Shown: one piece after another, positions 30,001 to 42,000 of the stretch
Position numbering within the stretch: position 1 is the first letter of the stretch
Layout of the letters: each line of letters starts with the position of its first letter
Origin: Branchiostoma floridae
Taxonomy: Eukaryota > Chordata > Leptocardii > Amphioxiformes > Branchiostomatidae
Direction: 5' to 3'
DNA length: 64,000 nt
NCBI RefSeq assembly: GCF_000003815.2
Contig: NC_049991.1
Coordinates: 7,154,087 to 7,218,086, forward strand
Program-made: the position numbers and the translations under genes
Notes under the pieces: model-generated
What the model was told of the DNA's origin: nothing
Databases searched by the model: none
The model's input: only the letters and a program-made list of their open reading frames with translations

Positions 30001-33000
30001 CCCTGGCACATAAATGAACTTCCTTCTTCTACATGAGTTTTGTTCTTGCTCCACATTTATTGAAATATTATGAAGAAAAAAACTGCGATTGAGGGAGAAG
30101 ATATATAAAGAAATCATAGTCTAATAACTTAAACATAACAAAAGAACAAATGCTTGACCAACCAACTGTGTTGTTTGCTGAGGGTCCTGTTGAATTTGAC
30201 ATGTTACTATTGGATTGTCGAATCCACTGAAAGCTCCCCGATGCAATGGCCGTCGAGTTACACTGGTCTTCATTAAAGTCACAGCTCCAGCCATCCTCGT
30301 CCAAGTCTTTGAAAGATAGGGAAAACAACCTCCAGTTACGTTACATCAGGTTAGTAAGTTACTATATGAAATACTCTTTTTACACAAACATTTGCTTTAT
30401 TCACAGCAACGTTTCTTTTACTATTTGTGACCTTCTTTAAGGCAGTTCTGACTGGTTCACTTCGTATTGCATCACAGGCGTCGCTGCTAGCTGTTTAGAT
30501 GTGGTCAAAAACGTAAAGTATTCAAACATATATGTACAGACTGCTTTATGTGGATATATCTACATTGCGGTCACAAACGTAAAGGAGTGTAATATGTACA
30601 TACTGCAGTTTGCTTCGTCGCTCCAATCCATATCCGTACAGTCAGGGTAGCCATTGCACCTTGCTGAGAGTGGTATACACTGCGAGCTGTTACACTGGAA
30701 CCCGCCAGGTTGACAAGCTGAAGGTATAAAATCATATCAGTATGTAAAATGTATGAAAGAGGCCCAATAATCAATAATATAACACCTGAACTGAACTGAT
30801 GCACCATAGATGTGTATGGTGTTATAAATCTTGGTCATTTGCCACTGAATAATATTACCGAGTGAGCAACGCGAAAGATGTGATTTTATGAGCTGGTTGT
30901 AGTAAATAACCAAGAAGCCATATGGTACAACATAGCCCATATGCATCCTAACTAAACCAAATGGATCTAAATTCCAATATGACGCATAGATTGCCATGCA
31001 ACTCACCTGTTGGTCCAGCACAGTTTCTCGTTGGTAGAGTTGCACATATCGAATAGTACCATTGCAGACCGAGAGCAAGAGCTCTTCCGCCACAAGCAGC
31101 GTTTATCTCGTAACAAAATGACTGACATGGGAGCCTGCAAAATGGAACAATCAGATTTTTTACATACCAACGTCTATTACAATTAGATAGAGTGAAGGAT
31201 GCATTTTGTATAATTTGAGGCCTTTAAGCATGGAGGCTCAGTTGACTTAGAATAAAGGAGAGGGTTCTCTTTTTTACATATTGTACATTATAAAAGTCTG
31301 TTCTACAGTCATTTGGGCGATGGAATTACATTTTCACTGACCCGTAGCACATTACGTGACTAATGATTTGAAAGTTTTTTACTCACATTTGTCCTTCAGA
31401 CGTACAGCTGGGAAAGAAAATCGAGCACATGAAGAAATTGAAGTCTCGATGACAGTCACTGATCAGGTCATATTGCGGGAACAATGATTGGACAGTATTT
31501 AGAGTATAGCTTTGAGATGGAATCTGTAAAACGTTTGGGAACGACGTCTGGTTGTATGTTAGTCCCAGGCAACGGCTGTATCGGATTGGCTCACATCCAT
31601 ACTCTAAAGTAAAAATAAAGAAGATAAATTATGCTGCAAATGTTATACAAATCATTCAATAGTGCGTACAAGAGTTGATACAGATCTTGAAGGATTTTAT
31701 GAAAATTATGTCATGTCAGTTGTTAACATACACTGTTAAACATAAACCATAACTAGACAGGGAAGTGAGGACAGATGTTTTAAATTGAACGACATACCAA
31801 AACCATTGCACATCTTGCACTGTTTGAATTTGCCTAGTAGTTATTATATTTTGTTGACAAGTTCCCTTTTACGACGAAATAGTTTTTAGCACGTTCGCAA
31901 AAACATTTCAACATTTGTATTAGTTGATTATCGAAAAGGAAATGCATTGCAAACACAATGAAAGCAATGTTACCACATGGTCCAGATTCCACATTGATAT
32001 CATCAACCGCCATATCACTTGCGTACCAAAATCCTCTTACGCCTTCAAACCGAACCTGCAAATGACAATGTTTCACTCTTTTCAACGAGTATATAACGAC
32101 GTGTCCCTTTGTACATCAATTGTTGATATAAATTATGATAATTGTAGTAGTACGAAGTAATGAATAAGATTGTTATGTAACGTTTTATGGCCCATTCAAG
32201 AGATGTCTTGAAACAGTCTGTGCAGACGCAGTTGGCCACTGCAAATGGTCCACTCACCTGAAATACACTAGCATTGATGAAGACAGGAACAATGGCCGGC
32301 AGCCACCAATTTCCTTGATTTCCAAACCTTGTCCACACTAACATGTCAGTATACGGAGGATTGGAGACATAGACGTTCAGTGTTCCCATGCTCCACCCAT
32401 ACATGTGGTAGAACCACCGCAGGCAGTGTTGACCACCAGAGTGAATGATTGGCAGCGTCAGACTAGCAGTTTCCCCACGAGAACCATAATCTGCCTCCGT
32501 GTACATGTAATACCCTGCAGATCAAACAAGTCAACAACGAGTCGCATCCATAAGTTAGCAAGACATTTCTGTGTGGAATCCGGTACATTGAAGCTTTACT
32601 ATAATTTATGGCAAGAGACATAACTTCAGCTCATTGTCTCAACGCTTGAATGGGCAAACTATAAACCTGATATGCTTTTGTAAATTTGGTAAAATTTAAC
32701 CGAAGAAAATTCAGTCAGAAGAGCCAGAACAGACCCTCGTGTACATATAAAACCTTGAGTTAACAAAAACCCCTGGGATTAAACTAGTCTCCATAAGGCC
32801 TCCATAAGGCTGAACATAATAATGACAATATAAACTACATCCACGATGGTCTAAAAGGCCCTGAAAATCCTATCTTGTCAATCAATGTCAATCAACCATT
32901 TCACTAATGGCAACAATATCTGATTGGTTCACACCTTTGAGGGCGGGAACTAGAAATGTTTTGGTCGCACCTAGACTAGCAGAATTTTTCCCGCGAACTT

Positions 33001-36000
33001 CCCCTTTCAAATGCACGCCTGTCTCCGCCCCAATTGTTCCCCTGTTTGCATAGTAAACAATACCCAAGCTTTCAAACCGGTCATTCCCACGATGATGCGT
33101 CTTACTGACACAGCCCACTCAGTCCTTCTTTGCTACATTTTCGCCTATTCTGCTACCAATATTTATAAAATACCGAAACTAAGGTCATGCAAGGAAATAT
33201 CAGTTTCCGACATTCCCCGGGGCCTTCCCCGCGCGGTCGCCGGGGACGCGCGGAACCCGTCGCCATTTGTAAACAAAATCCGTTCTTGAACTTCTTCCCT
33301 ACGTAAATTATATCTGCGCTACGCTAAACACACACGAAATTAACCGACAGAGTACGGATAGTTTGTCGATGAAGTGCGACTTTCTATATATATTTTGTTT
33401 TCGAAACATATCCATGGAAGCAACACTAATCCCTTGCTACATATTTGCGCCCTTGATTGAGAAATGTACAGGTTAAATTACCGGCTTGACTCTGGCCCTG
33501 TCCTGTCCTATCAGTAATCAACGCCTCGGAAATATCAACCTTCGCTTTCCGATTCAATAACGTATTTTTCTAATAATTCATTACACCCATGTATTTCTAT
33601 AATGAACTACAGTTCGTGATTCAATACGGGCGGTAACAGACTATGCACAAGCCGCTGTTTGATGTGTCGGCTTGTGTTTGACCAAGGATGTCACGTCCTT
33701 GGTTCGACATGCATGCCTTTTGCCAGTTCTGGCGTCCTTGATAGGAAAATTGAAATAAAAAAAATCCACATCTCTGTAAGTATAAATGCAACTTGTAATA
33801 AAGCACACAATGAAAATCAAAGCCTGGGGATTATTTGACGAGGGACCTGGATTAGACCGGTCGGCCCTCCAGTTTGTTTACAAACCCACGCCATGTATGA
33901 ATCAATGTGCTGAATGTACTTCAGAAGTTCTGGAGTCCTTTTGCTTGAAATGGTACATTACAGAAAATATTTGAATTTTATTAAAACATACAGAAGTAAA
34001 TCAATTTAGTTAAATGTGAAGGAGTGGGGGGGGGGGGGGTAAAGAGAGAGTTGTTGTTTGATAGCAGACCGGGTTCCTTTGTCTTGTATATAACCGACGC
34101 CATTTTCCCGTTTGTCTCCTTGTTCAAGTTTGTCACATTACTTTACCGGCATGCATGTATTTCTAATCACAAGAGGTACAGCCCAGACGTATGTTATTCA
34201 AGTATCTTTCAACATTTCTAACTGTACAAATTCTCCCGGCCCGTGAAGCGGTCGATTATGTTTCAATTCCTAGTGCCGACACAAAGTTTTCGTGAAATTT
34301 TGTGAGAGTCTCCTAACGATCACAGGTTAATAGCCGGAAGATTGCATAATGCCCTACGACTGTACAAGCTGGACGGTGGTGCCCATATACAAAAAACTTG
34401 AAAACTACAGCAGTTTCTGAATCTCGTTTCCGAGGATTGGATAAGAAATTTACTACAGAACTCGTTCAGTTAAAAATCGCGGTCAATTATCTGGCTTGGG
34501 TTCGCTCAGCGAATACAATAGAAGTATTTCTCACTTATTTGCATCTTGTATATCTTGTCTGCTTTGATTGAGGCCGACACAGCTCATTATAAGTCCCAAA
34601 CAAACCCTTACAGCCATGTGCACTGTCTGAAATAAGCACAAGCTTCATATTTTGGCCTATATCTTTTGATCTTCGTGGGATTTTTCGGCGAAAACAACAT
34701 GGGCCTGGAGAGCGAAACTTCGCCGCCATTTTGATGACGTCGTCTGTTCGCTCCAATCAGGCTCACGGGAAATACGGAAGGAAAATGTGAGGAAATGTGA
34801 CCCAAAATTTGGAAAATAATCTTTAATTTCACAGACATCGGCGGAAAATGATTGCAACTAAAAAGTTATCGCTATGAACATTGACTACAACTTCAACAAA
34901 TGTTTAGTGCGTAAATTAGAAAAATATCCCTTGAGGAAAATTTGCAAAGTTCAAAGTTCGGTCACCTATAGTAACCTTTCTTACGTTCGTCTGATTTGAT
35001 AGGGTATTTTGAACGCAGTGTATAAGTGTTACTTTTATACTTGTATGAATTTGAAAATTCAACATATCCTCTCTTTAAGTGATTTTTGCTGTTTCTTGAC
35101 ATAACCACCAAACATGCGTTATTTTGAGAAATATTCAGCAATGTGTATCAGTGTGTAGACATGGATACAGGGCCGCGGTCGGCACCCCGCCGTGCCTTGG
35201 GCGGGGCAAATTACCCTGACAACGCGGACAAAAACATAGCAACCGGACCACCGTGATCTGTTGACATATAATAACTCAAATAGATGGCTCGTAACTTTAT
35301 TATATTTATGTAAATGTGGTAGAATATTGCTGGAGAAGTCTGACCTTATCTAGACTAAATATGATGGAATGACCAAATACAGAAAAACAAAAATGGTAGA
35401 CAAACCAGATCCTGCTGACGGAGATTGGGCAGTCGCATGAGGAGACACAGTATACATTGGATACCCTGCAGATTAAACAAAAGATAAAGCTTCGAGTTAA
35501 AACTCGGCACAATTTTACGAGTGGTTACGCCTGTTGGTACTACCATACAGAATAGCTATTTGTGTCAAACCAATGCAATGTTCCATCTGGCGCTTTGCTG
35601 AGTTTCTCTTTTTTTGCTAGCATGTTGTAAATGTCAATGGGCCATCACTTGTTATATTTTGACGCTTTCGTTCATTTCATAAAGGCAAAGGAAATTCTGT
35701 ATTTTAAACATTTCTAAGATACCAATTACATTTTTAAAATGGTTTAGCCGATATTAACAATAGTTTCTTGACATGGAATCTAATACTGTGTGCTACAGCA
35801 GTGAATTGTACATTGTATTCAAGAATTGCATACCCTTTTGAAACTTGTGTACACATTTAATGAGCAAAATGTAGCTAAGACAATATTACCAGATGGCGTT
35901 GATGTCGGTTGCAACGAGTCTAGGGAATGGGAAAAACAACAAATGCTTTAAACAATGCGAACACATAAACACATTCTACGCTTTTGTCACGGCGTCTGTT

Positions 36001-39000
36001 TCGAATGGCATAAGAAAAGACTAAATCCTCAGTTGGAAAAGACAGAGGTAGATTTAGAAAATCTATACGAGGCTGATACTATACTAGGAATACCAGATGA
36101 ACAATCACGATATCTAGGCACATTGGACAACAGACAGTGTCGTTACTGCAAAAGTACTGTTAATGTATTGTGGTATAATTTGCACTGCTGTAATAAGTTT
36201 CATGTATCCATGAAGATTGATTTTGTCTTAATGTTGCTGCTTTCGGGATATCTTTCAGGATGAGACCTTCCATAAAAGCTAAGGTACATACTGTAAATAC
36301 TAACTAATATTCTGCCTCATGATTATTTTTCTTGCTTATTGCACTGACGCAAAGTACCAACGAGATGCCAAATAGATGTTTTTCTGACTCTTTTATGTTG
36401 AATGAAATAACTTGGCATTAAAACTAATTTGAATTTGGAACTAATCAACTGGCACCAATGCTAAATTGGATGAATTTTAACTTTTTTATATTTGTGTAAA
36501 TGTGGAAGAATATTGCTGAAGAAGTTTGACCCTATGTAGACTACATTTGATTGAATGACCAAAAACAGAAAAATAGTGGACAAACCAGATCCTGCTGACG
36601 GAGATGGAGTAGTCGCATTAGAAGAGAGATTGTACATTTGATACCCTGCAGATGAAACAAAAAATGAAGCCTGGAGTTAAAGCCCACCACAATTTGACGA
36701 GTGGTTACACCTGTTGATGTTGCCGCACATCTGGCACTTTGTTGAATTTCTCTATTTTTGCTAGCGTGTTATGAATATCATCGGGCAATCACTTGTTATA
36801 TTTTGACGCTTTCGAACATTTGATCAAGGCAAACTATGCGAAGGAAATTATTTAATTTCAGCATTTATACGGCACCAATTACATTAAAAAAAGAAGAAGT
36901 TTGACCAACCGTGTGTATGGTCTGCTGACGGTCCTGTTGACCTGGATGGGGTACTACCAGAGTGTCGAATCCATCGAAAACTATTTGTTGTAGTCATGGT
37001 GTTACACTGATCCACATCAAAGTTACAACTCCAGGGTTCCTCGACCCGTGCTTAGCATGGTAGAAAAATGTGGTATTCAAATGAATTGTACTATATAATA
37101 AAGGGAAGAACGAGACACTATGAAAGGCAATTGGTGTAAGTGCAAACGTTATTGTCGATTCAAAGTGCCCTGTCTTACCATGAGGGATACTAACACCACA
37201 CCTGTACCAACGTCCGTATCTCCCGCTAACATTTACCGATCTATAACCGATTACTAGGTCACTCCGTGATCCAGATGGACTGATAGCCATCGAAAATTTG
37301 GAGGTACGTGTTTTTACCTTTAAAAAGTAGTCACTGATTGATGGAAATTCTATCAACTGTGCACATACGTGACTGATGAATCTCTTCAAATATTTCTACA
37401 GCTATAGGTTAACTTTACAGTCCCCTATCCCACTTTAAGATCTAAATAAAGACTTACCATAGCATTAATACCAAAGATAGAATTCAATATAAAACAATTA
37501 TGAAGTATCCAAAATCTGCATTATAACATCTCCTTTCTATAAGAAACAGCATGCATCTAACGGGTTCTTAAAAATAAAACAAGGAATGACAATATGACAT
37601 ACATTTATTGCAGTTGACTTCGTCGCTCCAATCCAAACAGTCAGCGTTGTCATTACACTTCGCTGAGAGTGGTACACACTGCGAGTTGTTACACTGGAAC
37701 TCGTCAGCATCACAAGCTGCAGATATATGAAGTAATAACATTTAGAAAGGTTAATCAAAGCCTTTAAAGATTTAAATCTCCCATTAAATACATGATGACG
37801 TGACAAACTGGCACGTTGATTAGGTCTACTGCAAATGCATTTAACACTTTATATAAGGCTTGAAAATTAAGATGGCGATGTTTAGGTACCTTACTAGTTT
37901 AATGAGGCATTTGCCACATAATAAGCACACCGATTGACCGTTCCTCAGAACTTCGGGTGTTCTGAATTTTGTTGGTTCTCCACAAGTATGTGATCAGCCT
38001 ATAGATAATCAGCGTATAATGCATGCACCTGCGGCACATGTTAAATATTCTGCATCTAGCTACTTTTGATAAATTGAAGTGCAATACAAATCTGACGGTG
38101 ACGGCCCTGAGAGATTACGTTTCCAGAATGCCACCATCTTGTCATTCATATAATTTTTTATGTATTGATGATGATGCAAACTTTAATGAATTTTAAAGAA
38201 AAAAGGAGTGGTTGTATTTCATAACGAAAGTTCCCAAATTGTTTTACCTGACACGGGATTACTTGTCAAAAGCATACAAGAAACAGTTTGACTTTCAACA
38301 CAATTCAACAAAACGAGTGTGCCATGATGGGTCATCTGATGAAGACACCATATGCCCCAAAAGTAAACTGACGTGCATTTAAGAAGGAAGGTATGGAAAT
38401 ATTTTCATATATCGCGAAACATAAGCAAAGGCAACCCACCAGTCGGTCCAGCACAGTCACTCGTGGGTAGATTTGCACATATGGAAGAGTCCCATAGCAG
38501 GCCAAGAGCAAGGGCTCGTCCACCACACGAAGCGTTAAACACGTTACAAAATGACTGACATGGGAGTCTGCAAAATAAAACAATTAAGATCACATTGCAT
38601 ATATACAACACCTATAAAGCTTTAGGGTAAAAGGACGAAATATAGTGTTGCATACGATAAAAATTCTTTTTAGAAGTAAGGGCAATTAATCTATTGTTTT
38701 TCGAAATATGTTATTTCTGCACCATGTTAGGTGATAAATCATAATTATAATTGTCGAATTTGTAAGTTTACATGCTACTCACATTTGTCCTTCAGACGTA
38801 CATCCGGGGAAGAATATTGAGCACATGAAGAAATCAAAGTCCCGATGACAGTCCCTAATGCGATCAAATTGCGGGAACAATAATCGTGCAAAATACAGAG
38901 TGTAGATTTGAGATGGCCACTGGAAGACGTTTGGGAATGACGTCTGGTTGTATATTCCCTGGCATCGACTGAATTGGATTGGCTGACATTGATACTCTGG

Positions 39001-42000
39001 AGTAAAAGGAAAGAAGATCAATTAGCTTGCCCATTGTCCATCAACACAATCAACGCAGAATCAAAAGTAACATTCTGCCATATTACGTTCATTTATTTCA
39101 TCGTTTGGAAAGTTCATGAAACATTAGATTTTTTAAGAAATCTAATATTTCCAAAAAAGGGGAAACGCCTCTAAGAAGGGGTCTATCGAGGCAATCATCA
39201 TTTGTATGGTAAAGCATCTCTCTTATATTGTTAATGTCGTCGTGACATTAAATCTAGTATGCAGAAGTTGTTTATTTATACATTTAAACATTGTATTTAT
39301 AGGATTACATACGCTTACGAGACATGTATATACGTTTTTATACTGAATCAGAGATAGAATATAGCTAACGCAATCTTACCAGGAGGCTGTGTTGTTGGTA
39401 GTTGGTCTAACGAATGAGAAAAAGAACAAAAGTTTCAAACAATGCAAACACATCAACCACATTCTACCGTTATTTGGGGCCGTCATTCTACCTATGTTAG
39501 GGGATGGCACAAGAATAGAAATAATGAAACGTCAGTTGAAAAAGACAGCAGTGTATCTAGAAAAACGAGCTTGTTAGTAATCAATCAATCATTCGCAGGC
39601 ATCATAGTCTGACGCATAGCGGCTACAGACATGGAAAGTTCACACCAGGTTGATCTGTCCTGAGCGTACTCCCTCCAGGCTGCTACCATATTAGAAATAC
39701 GAGAAGGAGGCAATCAGGATATCTAGGCACATTGGTTACTGCAAAAGTACTGTTCATGTATTGTGGTATACTTTGCATTGCTTGCATTAGTTTCATGTAT
39801 GTATAAAGATCGATTTTGTCGTCACGTCAGTGCTTTTGGAATATATTTCAGCATGTTACCTTCAAAAAATGCTAAAATTTCCATAATGTAAATACTTGTG
39901 TCCTGCCGCATGAGTATTTTTCTTGCTTAATGCACTAGCGCAAGGGACCACCGAAATGCTTAAAAGAGCTCCTGACTCTTTTATGTTGAATGAAAGACCC
40001 AATCAACGGGCACAAAGTATTTTTATCGAACAAACAATTTTAGAAATTTACTATTAATACATGACATTGTTTATCGGAAGAGGTGAAGTAATATCTAATA
40101 TGTGGAATTATAGATACAAACGTGGGGCAAACAAATATTGTCTATGACGTATATGCGTGGAAACAATATATATGTAAAGATAAACAATCAAGAAGTTTTT
40201 CGTGATTATTTTACTTCATGTGACCACAGAAATAAAGGGAAAAAATAAATCTACTTACTAAGAGAGTCGTTCCAGGCAGTGAAGTTGGCAAGAAATCCTG
40301 AATCAGTCACCGACTCGTCGCTGTGGAAAACCACGAAGGCAGACCTTCCTGTTGTAATGACGGGACGAACAGACGAACCGCAGAGATCGGCGATTATCGG
40401 AGAGGAGATGTTTGGTCCGTCATGGATTCTCAAGCTGTCCCAAATACACGTCCTGCCGCCATGCTCCAAGTCAAAGTTGTCCATGCTACAGAGAATTATG
40501 CGTAAAGCCACACATCAATAAAAATGTCAACGACAAGGAACTTGTGTTATACTATAACACAAATGCCACTTATATGTAAAAAGAACAAAAAAAATAAAAC
40601 TATACAAAATCATTCAATCTATAGAAACATATATAATAAGACAGTCAAGTATCATATTGCCTGTCAAACTTCGTAGTATCTCAAGAAGATGAAAACCGGC
40701 AAAAAAAAATGTATACACGTATTTACAGTGTTTGCTTTTATGGTATTGCAGAGATGTTACCACTAACTTTTACCTCTTCTTTTGCGAAAATAATTCACAA
40801 CGTATAAAAATTGGGATTTTTTTCATATATATGTCAAATGTGTATGTCACAAAGTAGAATGGAGCCACTTCATCCGAGAGACACAAAAGACAAGGCCAAA
40901 ACGTTGATCACTGTAGAATTTGAACATGATGTCTCACCGTATAAGCACCATGTATCCAGGACTGACATTTATCTGCCAGGTACAGTTGGTAGACAGCGGA
41001 TATGGACCTGGCCAGCCAGGAGATGTGAAACTGCCGGAATCACTGTTAAAAACAGTCAGATTCCCACAGGAACTCACGATGGAAGCTGAAAGGTTAAAAT
41101 ATTATGTATTATAAAGGCTACATTTACAAGTACATATTTAACTCCATCTCTATTCTTACTTACAAAAATAATACTCGACATCAATCGCAAAAATGGACAA
41201 TCATTACAAGTACAACAATTGACAATGAAAAGAAAAATTCTTAATTTTAACATCGCCATACAAGAAATAAATCTTTTTCAGAAATATTCTGACATATTTA
41301 TGAACAATTAACATCTGATCGTTTTTTCATCAAAAAGCACGTAAGCTTAAAATTGCATGATCCAAATAGTGATTTCACCATAAACAAATGGACCTATTTT
41401 ACCATTACATGAAGAAATTCCAGAATTTTCGCGTAGGAGGACCCCGTTCTCTATTAATTGGGTTTTTCAACGTCTCATATAGTCAGGATTAAATGTTCAT
41501 TTCTTAACATTTCAGGGATCTATTTTCAGGTATCTGAAGAACAAAACTATGCTTTCTACTCACTGCCGGCGCGTATCATCATCTGAATCAAGAAACTAAA
41601 ATTGAATTGGTATTGGTAGCATGTATCATATCAAAACTCACCCGACGTATACTCATATGATTTAACCCTCAAACCACCGTAGCTTTTTTGTGACGTAGAT
41701 TACCGTATGGGGTCAAAACTGACCCCAAAACGTTTTGTACAAATACAGTTTTTTGTGTGAATCTTTTTGTGATTTGTAAATATGTATAGTTTCATTAATC
41801 TATTTGGGGCAGTCTGACATGATTAGGTGAGAATACTTCTAACTCATTATCATAGTTTATGCAAAAGATCACGAGGACCACATTTTGCACCAACGCTATT
41901 CAGACCGGGAAGGAGGTTTTGGATGCCTGTACCAGCTTCAATGCCATATAGCGCCTGAATGGCTTATGCTAGGGGCACCAAACTTGGGATTTTTTTAGAA

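Noticed and set aside
33011-33289. Open frame in a CG-rich intron segment
   Set aside because: There is no domain or splice context; the CG-richness is noted only as a possible regulatory signal.
33650-33720. Possible tRNA-like gene with GGTTCGA and a hairpin
   Set aside because: The B-box lacks the expected CC end, and no cloverleaf or A-box fits; only short palindromes remain.
35955-36263. Plus-strand open frame of 102 codons in an intron
   Set aside because: The diverged duplicate near 39.5-39.9 kb does not keep the frame, and there is no recognisable domain or splice context.
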